Below are positions 26,563-34,271 of a stretch of DNA of 55,812 bases, piece by piece. A program made the position numbers and the translations under genes. The stretch comes from an uncultured Oscillospiraceae bacterium (GTDB lineage Bacteria > Bacillota > Clostridia > Oscillospirales > Oscillospiraceae). Below the pieces are notes generated by a model. It was given only the letters and a program-made list of their open reading frames with translations. It was not told the origin of the DNA and made no database searches. The stretch lies in assembly GCA_946546815.1 (NCBI GenBank), contig CAMNOL010000002.1, forward strand, positions 1-55,812, given 5' to 3'. Numbering within the stretch: position 1 is the first letter of the stretch; each line of letters begins with the position of its first letter.

Positions 26563-26598
26563 AACAACCGGAGGGCAAAATGCCTTCCGGTTGTTTTT
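26563..26598 (+). terminator. Rho-independent terminator after the marR-type gene
   Basis: AACAACCGGAGGGCA (26563-26577) pairs with TGCCTTCCGGTTGTT (26581-26595) over a three-base loop, and the T run continues to 26598. Very strong. Confidence 0.93.
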
Positions 26599-26771
26599 GT
26601 TTCCTTCAGGCATCACCGCACAATGAGACTTCGGCGCTGGACGGCTATTTTCCGCCAACTTTTCGTTGCAAAAACTTGAAATCCGGCAAGGATTACTGCG
26701 TTTTCGCGCCTCAATTTGACGAGAAATCACTCGCCCACCGCTCTCGTCCCATTATACGGTGAAGCCTTCAT

Positions 26772-27155
26772 TCATTTTTTGCCCAACGTTCCATCATAGC
26801 TCATGTCCAGCAAAAACTGCATCAGCTCGCAGCTCACGGTGCCATCCAGCAGCACGGTGATCCAGCTTCCTTTCTTCATATGATAAGCGGGCAGAATGCC
26901 CGGTTGGGTGAGCAGCGAGCCGATCATCAGCGGATCGCATTTGACGTCCATGAGATCGACTTTTCCCGCTCCCTCTAACCCGAGGTTTTCCCCCTTCACA
27001 TCCATCAGCACAGCGAACCATTTCCTGTTCTCACTGTGGCGCAGAACTGCATAGTTGGGATAGCGCCTCCACAGGTATTCCGGTTCGGTTCCGTAGTGCT
27101 CCCCAGCGTAGTCAAGGACAGCCTGTCTGCTGGCCCCTGTATGATTGGATGTCAT
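26772..27155 (-). CDS. MmcQ/YjbR-family protein
   Basis: A 127-residue alpha/beta protein with YLWRRYPNYAVLRH, KWFAVLMDV and the characteristic LMIGSLLTQPGILPAYHMKK, typical of the YjbR domain (CyaY-like fold), sometimes labelled DNA-binding. No biochemical role can be stated. The ATG at 27155 has GGAGGT 7 bases upstream; a longer frame starting at 27251 lacks a site. The 170-base gap between the marR terminator and this gene's 3' end holds no gene I can recognise. Confidence 0.82.
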   Translation of the reverse strand: MTSNHTGASRQAVLDYAGEHYGTEPEYLWRRYPNYAVLRHSENRKWFAVLMDVKGENLGLEGAGKVDLMDVKCDPLMIGSLLTQPGILPAYHMKKGSWITVLLDGTVSCELMQFLLDMSYDGTLGKK

Positions 27156-27338
27156 CGTGAGTACCTCCGTTCCTTTGCTTTTTGCTGTCAGCAGTCCATT
27201 TGCCTGGACAGCAGGTTTGTTTGATTGCTCCGCCAACGGTCTGAAACGCAAAACGTTTTACAAATACTGAATTGCCGGAGTAAATTCTCTGTTTTCTGGG
27301 CTGTTTTTCCTTGCTTGGCTGGCTGGAGCCACACTGCA

Positions 27339-27367
27339 TTGCTTCTTTTGCTCAAATCAGGTATAAT
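27339..27367 (+). promoter_or_regulatory. Promoter of sbcD
   Basis: TTGCTT (27339-27344), 17-bp spacer, TATAAT (27362-27367). The ATG follows 30 bases later, after CGGAGGA. Confidence 0.75.
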
Positions 27368-27396
27368 ATGACAAAAATAAAGCGGAGGAAAACGCT

Positions 27397-28515
27397 ATGA
27401 AGCTTGTCCATCTGGCGGACCTTCATCTGGGGAAGCGGGTCAACGGCTTTTCCATGCTGGAGGACCAGAACCATATCCTGAACCAGATTATAGAACTGAT
27501 CGGAGCAGAGCAGCCCCAGGCGGTGCTGATTTCTGGCGACGTGTATGACCGGGCCGTGCCCCCGGAGGAGGCAGTGGAGCTGTTCGACCGGTTCCTGGTC
27601 CGACTGTTTCGGGCGGGGATTGACGTGTACATCATCAGCGGAAACCACGATTCTGCGGAGCGGGTGGCCTTCGGAGGCCGCCTTATGAATGCGGCGGGAA
27701 TCCATCCGGCTCCGGTTTACAACGGAGAAATCCTTCCGCTGACGTTGGAGGATGAGTACGGAACGGTGGCCTTCTGGCTGATTCCTTTTTTAAAACCGGC
27801 CCATGTACGCCGTTTTTTCCCGGACGCCGAGATCTCCAGCTATACCGACGCCATGCAGACGGTGGTGGAGCAGCTGGGGCTTGACACAAACCAGCGGAAC
27901 GTGGCGCTGGTCCATCAGTTTCTCACCGGCGCCGCCACCTGCGATTCTGAGGAAAGCTCTGTGGGCGGCATTGACCAGGTGGACTGCTCCGTCTTTGATG
28001 AGTTTGATTATGTGGCGCTGGGACATCTCCATGGCCCCCAGTGGGTGGGCCGGGAAGCGGTGCGCTATGCCGGTTCTCCCCTCAAATACTCCTTCTCTGA
28101 GGTGCAGCAGCACAAGGCGCTCACTGTGGTGGAGCTGGGCGAAAAAGGGGAGGTGGGAATCCGCACCCTCCCGCTGAAGGCACTTCGGGATCTGCGAAGA
28201 ATCAGCGGCTCCTTTTCCGAGGTCATGGAGCGGACAGAGCACCTGGACGATTATTATGAGATCACCCTGACCGATGAGGAAGATGTGCCCAACGCCCTGG
28301 CCAGGCTGCGCTCCCGATACCCTGGACTGATGACGCTGAAGTACGACAACACCCGCACCCGCAGCGAGAGCACCGCACTCAACGGCGGGGACACCAGAGA
28401 AAAGTCTCCGCTGGAGCTGTTTGATGAGCTATACCTGCGCCAGAATGGGCAGCCGATGAACGAGGAACAGAAATCCTATGTCCAAGGGCTGATCGAAGAG
28501 ATCTGGAGCTCCTGA
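27397..28515 (+). CDS. sbcD: Exonuclease SbcCD, SbcD (Mre11-like) subunit
   Basis: A 372-residue manganese-dependent nuclease subunit that cleaves DNA hairpins and protein-blocked ends together with the ATPase SbcC. Calcineurin-like phosphodiesterase motifs appear in order: ADLHLGK (Asp8, His10), SGDVYDR, SGNHDSAER, VALVHQF and ALGHLHGPQ; the C-terminal capping region is full length. The expected sbcC gene is absent: a terminator and oppositely oriented genes follow directly. The partner must be elsewhere or the subunit acts differently. Confidence 0.92.
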   Translation: MKLVHLADLHLGKRVNGFSMLEDQNHILNQIIELIGAEQPQAVLISGDVYDRAVPPEEAVELFDRFLVRLFRAGIDVYIISGNHDSAERVAFGGRLMNAAGIHPAPVYNGEILPLTLEDEYGTVAFWLIPFLKPAHVRRFFPDAEISSYTDAMQTVVEQLGLDTNQRNVALVHQFLTGAATCDSEESSVGGIDQVDCSVFDEFDYVALGHLHGPQWVGREAVRYAGSPLKYSFSEVQQHKALTVVELGEKGEVGIRTLPLKALRDLRRISGSFSEVMERTEHLDDYYEITLTDEEDVPNALARLRSRYPGLMTLKYDNTRTRSESTALNGGDTREKSPLELFDELYLRQNGQPMNEEQKSYVQGLIEEIWSS

Positions 28516-28542
28516 AGGAATGGTTCCAGGCTGAAAGAAGAG

Positions 28543-28586
28543 AAACTCTGCTTCAACCGGAAAAACCGAGAAGCAGAGTTTTCTTT
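28543..28586 (+). terminator. Terminator after sbcD (possibly bidirectional)
   Basis: AAACTCTGCTTC (28543-28554) pairs perfectly with GAAGCAGAGTTT (28570-28581), followed by TTCTTTT. On the minus strand the stem is followed by a pyrimidine-rich stretch, so it may also stop transcription arriving from glf. Confidence 0.85.
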
Positions 28587-28601
28587 TGCGCTAGGGAGCG
28601 A

Positions 28602-29723
28602 TCAGCCCAGCTCCTTCTCGCAGCAGTCCAGCGCAGAGGCGATCACTGCGTCCATGTCGTAATACTTGTATTCTGCCAGGCGGCCGCCGAACAGAACATT
28701 GGGCTCCGCATCTGCCAGTTCTTTGTACTTGGCGTACAGCTCGCTGTTTTTCTGGTCATTCACCGGATAGTACGGCTCGTCACCCGGCTCCCACTCAGAG
28801 CTGTATTCCCGGCTGATCACGGTTTTGGGAAGGTCCTGTCCGTCTGCACCCTTGCCGAACTCAAACCATTTGTGCTCAATGATCCGGGTCCACGGCGTCT
28901 CCGAATCGGTATAGTTCACTGCGGCGTTGCCCTGGAAATTGGGCTGGTCCAGCGTCTCCGTCTCAAAGCGGACAGAGCGGTATTCCAGCGCACCCAGCCG
29001 ATAGTCGAAGTAGGCGTCAATGGGGCCGGTGTAAACCACCTTTTCCGCCAGTGCGTCCAGTTCTTCCTTGTGAGCCAGGTAATCTGTGTTCAGCCGCACC
29101 TCAATGCCTTCCAGCATATTGGCCACCATTTTGGTGTAGCCGCCCACCGGAATGCCCTGGTACAGGGCGTTGAAGTAATTGTTGTCGAAGGTCAGGCGGA
29201 CGGGCAGCCGCTTGATGATAAACGCGGGCAGCTGGTCACAGGGGCGGCCCCACTGCTTTTCCGTGTAGCCCTTGATGAGCTTTTCATAAATATCCGTGCC
29301 CACCAGAGAAATGGCCTGCTCTTCCAGATTTTTCGGTTCAGTGATGTCGGCGTCTGCCTTCTGTTCTTCAATCTTCGCTGCTGCTTCCTGGGGCGTTGAC
29401 ACACCCCACATCTGATTGAAGGTGTACATATTAAAGGGGAGGGAATAGAGCTCTCCCTTGTAATTGGCTACCGGTGAGTTGGTGAAGCGGTTGAATTCCG
29501 CAAACTGCTGAACATAATCCCAGACCTTTTTGTTGTTGGTGTGAAAGATATGAGCGCCGTACTGATGCACGTGGATGCCTTCTGTATCTTCTGTGTAGAC
29601 GTTTCCGGCAATGTGGGAGCGCTTGTCCACAACCAGAACGGTTTTTCCGGCTTTTTTTGCCTCGTGGGCAAAGATAGCGCCGAACAGACCGGAGCCAACT
29701 ACCAGATAATCGTATGGTTTCAT
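28602..29723 (-). CDS. glf: UDP-galactopyranose mutase
   Basis: A 373-residue flavoenzyme interconverting UDP-galactopyranose and UDP-galactofuranose, the donor for galactofuranose in surface glycans. The N-terminal FAD motif is VVGSGLFGAIFAHEA, followed by family segments VDKRSHIAGNVY and YGAHIFHTN, an internal YTEKQWGRP, and the C-terminal GRLAEYKYYDMD. It overlaps the preceding kinase gene by four bases (ATGA), so the two are translationally coupled. No glycan glycosyltransferases are nearby. Confidence 0.96.
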   Translation of the reverse strand: MKPYDYLVVGSGLFGAIFAHEAKKAGKTVLVVDKRSHIAGNVYTEDTEGIHVHQYGAHIFHTNNKKVWDYVQQFAEFNRFTNSPVANYKGELYSLPFNMYTFNQMWGVSTPQEAAAKIEEQKADADITEPKNLEEQAISLVGTDIYEKLIKGYTEKQWGRPCDQLPAFIIKRLPVRLTFDNNYFNALYQGIPVGGYTKMVANMLEGIEVRLNTDYLAHKEELDALAEKVVYTGPIDAYFDYRLGALEYRSVRFETETLDQPNFQGNAAVNYTDSETPWTRIIEHKWFEFGKGADGQDLPKTVISREYSSEWEPGDEPYYPVNDQKNSELYAKYKELADAEPNVLFGGRLAEYKYYDMDAVIASALDCCEKELG

Positions 29724-30415
29724 TCTTTTTCCTCCTGACAGGCAGACTCTTTCAGCGCGGATTCCACAGCCCCGCGAACGTCTGCCTGAATATCGTCTAT
29801 CGTTCTCATAGCCCCGTTGGCCGTGCAGGCAATGGTGCGCCAGCCCAGATGCTCCGCGCAGTACTCTGCGGCACGGCGGGAACGATTCTGGTAATCCAGG
29901 TTTCGCTCATGGATGTCTTTCTGCACCTCGTTGCCGTGGTAGCGCTGGCTCATCAGCTTCTGGCTGACTGCCGGATCCACCTGAAGGTACACCACCGCAT
30001 CCGGGGCGGGGATGCCCAGGAGGGTGTACTCAAAGTGGAACAGCCAGCGGAGAAACGAATCCCACTGATCCGGCTCCAGCTTGGAGCACTGATGCACCGC
30101 GTTGGAGGTGGTGTAACGGTCCGCAATGATTGTGCCGCCCTGATGATAAAAGGCGCCCCAATCCCTTTTGAAGCTTGCATAGCGGTCCACCGCGTAAAAA
30201 GAAGAGGCAGCATAGGCGTTCACATCGCCTGGCTCAGAGCCGAATTCCCCGCTCAGGTACATTTTCACCAGGGCAGAGGAGTCGCTCTCGTAATCCGGAA
30301 AGGAAATTTTCCTGACTGGACGGTTGCATTTCAGATAGTAGTCATACAAACGCTGGGTCTGTGTGGCTTTTCCGCTGCCATCCAGCCCCTCGATGACAAT
30401 CAGCTTTCCTTTCAA
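29720..30415 (-). CDS. tmk: Thymidylate kinase-family protein
   Basis: A 231-residue P-loop nucleoside monophosphate kinase. The Walker A is GLDGSGKATQTQ, with Ala where canonical dTMP kinases have Thr. The DRY-like motif is ADRYTTSNAVHQ, and the LID region (RYHGNEVQKDIHERN) is present. It probably phosphorylates dTMP to dTDP; a narrower deoxynucleotide role is possible because Clostridia often carry a second tmk beside holB. The start is TTG at 30415 with AGGAGG 7 bases ahead. Coupling to glf is unusual. Confidence 0.85.
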   Translation of the reverse strand: MKGKLIVIEGLDGSGKATQTQRLYDYYLKCNRPVRKISFPDYESDSSALVKMYLSGEFGSEPGDVNAYAASSFYAVDRYASFKRDWGAFYHQGGTIIADRYTTSNAVHQCSKLEPDQWDSFLRWLFHFEYTLLGIPAPDAVVYLQVDPAVSQKLMSQRYHGNEVQKDIHERNLDYQNRSRRAAEYCAEHLGWRTIACTANGAMRTIDDIQADVRGAVESALKESACQEEKE

Positions 30416-30484
30416 TGGACTTCCTCCTGACCAATCTGAGCATGAATCTCAGCTGCTTTCATGAACATGTCCGCAGCTCTCAAC

Positions 30485-30513
30485 AGAATACCACAAGCCA
30501 CAGCATTTTTCAA
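30485..30513 (-). promoter_or_regulatory. Promoter of tmk-glf
   Basis: On the minus strand, TTGAAA (30513-30508), a 17-bp spacer and TATTCT (30490-30485). It lies between the DtxR-gene terminator and the tmk start. Confidence 0.65.
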
Positions 30514-30526
30514 GTCCTGCACAGGC

Positions 30527-30573
30527 GCAAAAAACCGGCATCGGTTCCGCTGAGGAAAGACCGATGCCGGTTT
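30527..30573 (-). terminator. Terminator of the DtxR-type gene
   Basis: Reading the minus strand, AAACCGGCATCGGT (30573-30560) pairs with ACCGATGCCGGTTT (30545-30532), followed by a run of Ts to 30529. The stem is 14 bp. Confidence 0.9.
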
Positions 30574-30583
30574 CGCTGTTCTG

Positions 30584-30967
30584 TTAAAGCTTGTAGTTGG
30601 GGTGTTCTTCCAGAATATGGGACTTGATTTTCTCAAAGGTGATGTCGCTGATGTCGTGCTCAATTTTGCAGGCATCCGCCGCAGCAATCTCCGGATCCAC
30701 CCCCAGCATCACCAGCCACCTGGTAAACAGCTCGTGGCGTTCATAAATTCGTTCGGCAATTTCTCTGCCGGATTCTGTCAGATGGATCTGGCCGTCCGCA
30801 TCCATGATGATGTAGCCGTTGCTTTTCAGCAGGGTCATAGCACGGCTGACACTGGGCTTGGAGAAGTCAAGGTGGCGGGCTACGTCAATGGAACGGACAG
30901 AGCCTTTTTCCTTCTGGATCATCAGAATAGTCTCCAGGTAGTTTTCAGCAGACTCACGAATTTGCAT
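30584..30967 (-). CDS. DtxR/MntR-family metal-dependent regulator
   Basis: A 127-residue repressor comprising the winged helix (SIDVARHLDFSKPSVSRAM recognition region) and the metal-binding dimerisation domain, without the SH3-like third domain of DtxR. Metal-site residues by alignment are Asn9, Glu12, His78, Cys100, Glu103 and His104. Cys100 with Glu103-His104 corresponds to the Cys-x-x-Glu-His of DtxR/IdeR, whereas B. subtilis MntR has Glu at the Cys position and Asp at Asn9. This favours iron over manganese, though that is inference. ATG 30967 is preferred because GGAGG lies 5 bases ahead. No metal transporter is adjacent. Confidence 0.9.
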   Translation of the reverse strand: MQIRESAENYLETILMIQKEKGSVRSIDVARHLDFSKPSVSRAMTLLKSNGYIIMDADGQIHLTESGREIAERIYERHELFTRWLVMLGVDPEIAAADACKIEHDISDITFEKIKSHILEEHPNYKL

Positions 30968-31073
30968 AGAAACCTCCATTATATTACGCTTTTTCAGCGT
31001 TCAAAGAAAAGCAACGGAAAATGACAGTAAAAAAAGAATAAAAAGAAGCTGAGATGCCCCTCTATTTTTGGGC

Positions 31074-31102
31074 ATTATATCATATCTCACAGGAAATAGC
31101 AA
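31074..31102 (-). promoter_or_regulatory. Promoter of the DtxR-type gene
   Basis: Minus strand: TTGCTA (31102-31097), 17-bp spacer, TATAAT (31079-31074). The leader of about 100 bases holds GCCC/GGGC and ACGCT/AGCGT inverted repeats, the latter ending 9 bases before the ribosome-binding site. Confidence 0.7.
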
Positions 31103-31127
31103 TAGGATGAAACAAAGTGAGGGCATG

Positions 31128-31157
31128 AAAAATCCGGCGTGGGGAGCCACGCCGGAT
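31128..31157 (-). terminator. Terminator of the YabE-like gene
   Basis: Minus strand: ATCCGGCGTGG (31157-31147) pairs with CCACGCCGGAT (31142-31132), followed by TTTTC. An 11-bp stem with a four-base loop. Confidence 0.9.
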
Positions 31158-31174
31158 AAACTCAGGTCAGTTCG

Positions 31175-32257
31175 TCAGTTCAGGAAGTAGACTGTGATGC
31201 CCCGCCGTCCGAAGGAACGGCAGTGAGAGGCGGAGTTGAAATACAGGTCGATCAGATGACCGTGGACGCCGCAGTCGCCGGCAACGCAGACACCGTAAAC
31301 AATGCTGCCGCTGGTGATGTACATCCGGGTTCCGTAAGGAATGACAGAGGGATCGACAGCGACCACGCCGATCTGTGCAGCCCGTCCGGTAGAGGTCGTA
31401 CCGCCGCCGCTGTAAGCAGTTGCGGAGAAGCTGTCAGAAACGGAGCTATAGCCGTAGGTGCTGCCGTCGGACAGCGTGATCGTTCCCTGCTCCTTGTCGA
31501 TGTTGGTGATCACGTTCCGAGAAGCGCTCAGGCCGCTGGGGGAGGGGGAGTCCACCCGTGTGCCGTAGGCGGTAACTTCGGTCACCATCTCAGTGACTTC
31601 CTTCTTTACCTCAGTGATAATGGGCTCGCCGCCGTCGATCACTTTCTTTTCGTAGGTACGGACAACCTTGCCGGGAACGCCTTCCTGCTTGATATACTCC
31701 GTTCCGATATAGCTGTCAGGATCAGCGACACGCGCGGTGTCAAAATCAGAGGTCTTCACCTTATCAAAATAAGTGATCTCCACGCGGTTGATAACGATGG
31801 AATCACCGCCGTCAACCTTGTCGGACAGCTTCATGGAAACAATGTCATTTTCGCCCAGTTTGATGTTCAGACGATTGATGACATCCTTTACCGTGTCGCC
31901 CTCCTGCAGGAGAACGGAAGTTAGGGTGCCATCCACTGTCAGAGTGGCATACTGTGCGTGAGTGACGGACACCTTAACGGTGGCATCGGGATCACTCTCG
32001 TCCTCAGTTTCCTCCACATCAACCTTGTCGGTGGCGCTCAGCTCAACACCGGCCTCATCCAAGGCTTCGTCAACGGCAGAACTGCTGCCGTCGGCGGAGA
32101 AGGACTCGACCGTGTAAACGTTTGCATCGGCTTTAATGGTGTAAACGTTCTTTGCTTTCGCAGTATTGGCAAGAAGACAAGCCAGCGCCAGCACCATCGC
32201 AAACACCAGGACAAGGCGGCGCACCAGGCTTCCGGCCTTATTGGAATACTGTGTCAT
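31175..32257 (-). CDS. YabE/Rpf-like secreted cell-wall protein (DUF348, G5, 3D domains)
   Basis: A 360-residue exported protein. An N-terminal hydrophobic segment (LVLVFAMVLALACLLA) is a signal or anchor. Two DUF348 repeats follow (about 45-160, for example LTVDGTLTSVLLQEGDTVKD), then a G5 domain, and a C-terminal 3D domain with the three aspartates in VAVDPSVIP, VAGDCGVHG and LIDLYF. This architecture is that of B. subtilis YabE, related to resuscitation-promoting factors and MltA-like lytic transglycosylases, so peptidoglycan cleavage is likely. ATG 32257 follows GGAGGT; the longer upstream frame overlaps the promoter and is rejected. Confidence 0.9.
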   Translation of the reverse strand: MTQYSNKAGSLVRRLVLVFAMVLALACLLANTAKAKNVYTIKADANVYTVESFSADGSSSAVDEALDEAGVELSATDKVDVEETEDESDPDATVKVSVTHAQYATLTVDGTLTSVLLQEGDTVKDVINRLNIKLGENDIVSMKLSDKVDGGDSIVINRVEITYFDKVKTSDFDTARVADPDSYIGTEYIKQEGVPGKVVRTYEKKVIDGGEPIITEVKKEVTEMVTEVTAYGTRVDSPSPSGLSASRNVITNIDKEQGTITLSDGSTYGYSSVSDSFSATAYSGGGTTSTGRAAQIGVVAVDPSVIPYGTRMYITSGSIVYGVCVAGDCGVHGHLIDLYFNSASHCRSFGRRGITVYFLN

Positions 32258-32340
32258 AAATACCTCCAAAGGGGTTTCAAGATGTATGATTGTGACTGGT
32301 AACGGTTTGTAATTTTTGTTACTGTTCATCGAACACTGCA

Positions 32341-32369
32341 ATTATACACCAAACAGCCGAATCTGTCAA
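32341..32369 (-). promoter_or_regulatory. Consensus promoter of the YabE-like gene
   Basis: Minus strand: perfect TTGACA (32369-32364), 17-bp spacer, perfect TATAAT (32346-32341). The leader of about 77 bases contains GTAAC/GTTAC inverted half-sites. Confidence 0.88.
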
Positions 32370-32603
32370 GAAAAAGAAACAAATTCGGTGGAAATCAAAA
32401 AGTAAACAATTTTTGAACAATTAAAAAGTTCAAGAAATCAGCTGTGAGCCGTAAAAGAATCATAAGAGATGTAACATTTTGTAACGAATTTTTCTTTGAC
32501 AATCAGAATTATAAAATTGACATTTGGAAGATCGGCAGGAAAAAGCAGAGGATAAACAGAGAGAATGACGCCATGCAGGAATTCCTTCATTCACCAAACG
32601 GTA
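32370..32603. other. AT-rich intergenic region upstream of the YabE-like gene
   Basis: About 230 bases between the YabE-like promoter and the 3' end of the MocR-type gene. It is much more AT-rich than the surroundings and holds a direct repeat TGTAAC at 32470 and 32480. A plus-strand reading frame from 32444 runs into the antisense of the regulator gene and has no ribosome-binding site, so I do not call it. No clear terminator for the MocR-type gene was found. Confidence 0.5.
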
Positions 32604-34007
32604 CTATTTCCAAGCCAACACCAAACGGTGAACAGCGTCTGGAATGTTGTTTTCCTGCAAACGCGCATAACCCATTAAAAAGCACGGTTCGTCGAAGGAC
32701 GACTGCCCAGACCGATAGAAGCGGGAAAGTGAATATACCTGTATACTCTTTTCTGCGGCCGCCTGTTCCAACTGTTCTTCCGACGCTGTCCGGTGCACTT
32801 GAAGCAGCAGGTGCAGCCCTGCATCCCCGCCGGTGAAGGTTGCAAACTCCGTCAGCCCCTCCCGCTTTGCCGCTTCCAGCAGCGCATCCCTGCGCGCCTT
32901 ATACCGTCTCCTTGTGCGCCAGATGTGGCGTTCCAGGTGTCCGTGCTCCATGAACAGCGCCAGGGTATACTGTTCGAAGGAAGGCACAGTTGAGGAGTAG
33001 AAGAAGAACTCCTTCTGATACCTCCGGGCCAGCTTTGGAGGCAGCACCATATAACTGATACGCATGGAAGGGGCGAGGCTCTTGGTAAAGGTGTTCAGAT
33101 AGATCACCCGCTCCTGCCGGTCCATGCCCTGCAGTGCGGGAATCGGGCGTCCGGACAGGCGGAACTCACTGTCGTAGTCATCCTCAATAATATAACGGTC
33201 CGGCTGCTCCGCCGCCCAGTCCAGCAGGGCACTGCGGCGGGACACCGGCATCACCAGGCTCAGAGGGAAATGGTGGGACGGAGTCACGTGAACCACCCTT
33301 GCCCCGGAGGGTTCCAGCAGATCCACACGAAGACCCTGCTGATCCACCGGGATGGGAAGTACGTTTGCTCCGTTGTGGGAGAGGATCTGCTCCGTCTTTG
33401 GATAACCCGGGTCCTCTACGGCATAGCTGCCCTCCCGTCCCAGCAGCTGGACCACCAGGGAAATCAGATATTCCGAACCGGCGCCAACCACCACCTGCTC
33501 CGGCTGAACGCGGATTCCGCGAAAGTGATACAGATGATTGACGATTGCCTGACGCAGCTCCGGAACGCCCTGGGGATGAGCGGCGGAGAGCAGCGTGCTG
33601 TCCTTTCTGGAGAGCACAGCTCGAGTCAGTTTGGCCCAGGTGGAAAAGGGAAAAAACTCTGCATCCACCGCGTTGGTCGCAAAGTCGTACCGGCACTCTG
33701 TCTGCCGAACCTCGGGCAGGGGAGCGGGCTGCGGAGGGACAGCGGCGCTCTGCTCCGGGCGGGCTGCGGCCTTCTGAACAAAGAATCCCCGGCGGTTTTC
33801 ACTGCGAATGTATCCCTCCGCCACCAGCTGGCTGTAGGCGGTCTCCACCGTGACCACGCTCAGGCGGGCATCCATGGCCAAAGACCGCTTGGAGGGCAGC
33901 CGTTCATCTGCTGCCAGTCCCCCGGATTCAATTTCCTGCCGGAGAAACCGGTAAAGCTGTTCATACAGCGGCACTTTGGATTTGCTGTCAAAGGAAGGGG
34001 TCAGCAT
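32604..34007 (-). CDS. MocR/PdxR-type regulator (GntR winged helix fused to aminotransferase-like domain)
   Basis: A 467-residue fusion. Residues 1-75 are a GntR winged helix (PLYEQLYRFLRQEIESG, LPSKRSLAMDARLSVVTVE); a linker follows, then a fold-type I aminotransferase-like domain with YAVEDPGYPKTEQ, IIEDDYDSEFR and the PLP lysine in NTFTKSLAPSMR. Such proteins sense PLP or amino-acid adducts and commonly control pyridoxal synthesis or GABA use. No pdxST genes are adjacent; the divergent neighbour encodes a CYTH protein. Start 34007 is 7 bases after AGAAGG, while 34013 is too close to it. Confidence 0.92.
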   Translation of the reverse strand: MLTPSFDSKSKVPLYEQLYRFLRQEIESGGLAADERLPSKRSLAMDARLSVVTVETAYSQLVAEGYIRSENRRGFFVQKAAARPEQSAAVPPQPAPLPEVRQTECRYDFATNAVDAEFFPFSTWAKLTRAVLSRKDSTLLSAAHPQGVPELRQAIVNHLYHFRGIRVQPEQVVVGAGSEYLISLVVQLLGREGSYAVEDPGYPKTEQILSHNGANVLPIPVDQQGLRVDLLEPSGARVVHVTPSHHFPLSLVMPVSRRSALLDWAAEQPDRYIIEDDYDSEFRLSGRPIPALQGMDRQERVIYLNTFTKSLAPSMRISYMVLPPKLARRYQKEFFFYSSTVPSFEQYTLALFMEHGHLERHIWRTRRRYKARRDALLEAAKREGLTEFATFTGGDAGLHLLLQVHRTASEEQLEQAAAEKSIQVYSLSRFYRSGQSSFDEPCFLMGYARLQENNIPDAVHRLVLAWK

Positions 34008-34055
34008 TTTCATACCTTCTTTCTGATCTTATTGTTAGTTTGAAAAATTTTGATT

Positions 34056-34084
34056 ATTATAATGTCAGATCTGGTTTTCGTCAA
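34056..34084 (-). promoter_or_regulatory. Promoter of the MocR-type gene
   Basis: Minus strand: TTGACG (34084-34079), 17-bp spacer, TATAAT (34061-34056). The -35 lies inside one arm of the inverted repeat at 34075-34100. Confidence 0.8.
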
Positions 34085-34100
34085 TGCTACTTGACGAAAA
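34075..34100. promoter_or_regulatory. Inverted repeat carrying both divergent -35 elements (candidate operator)
   Basis: TTTTCGTCAA (34075-34084) and TTGACGAAAA (34091-34100) are perfect reverse complements around a 6-base centre. Each arm contains the TTGACG -35 of one of the two divergent promoters, so a protein bound here would affect both genes. The adjacent MocR regulator is the obvious candidate. Confidence 0.65.
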
Positions 34101-34119
34101 ACCTTTGGGGAAGTAAACT
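34091..34119 (+). promoter_or_regulatory. Divergent promoter toward the CYTH gene
   Basis: TTGACG (34091-34096), 17-bp spacer, TAAACT (34114-34119). The -10 is weaker than that of the opposing promoter. The leader is about 145 bases, with nothing recognised in it. Confidence 0.55.
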
Positions 34120-34271
34120 GTCTGTGGGATGAAGCAACAACAAGATTTCAAACCGTTTTGCTCGCCCCTCACGGGGCAATTGCAAAACATGGCGCTTTTT
34201 ACTCCGGCAACGGCCTGAAGCATAGAATCGCTATTTGCGGGAGTAATCAGTGTACAGAAAGGCAGAAACAC

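Noticed and set aside
32444-32836. A plus-strand 130-codon frame in the AT-rich gap
   Set aside because: Half of it is antisense to the MocR-type gene and there is no Shine-Dalgarno site.
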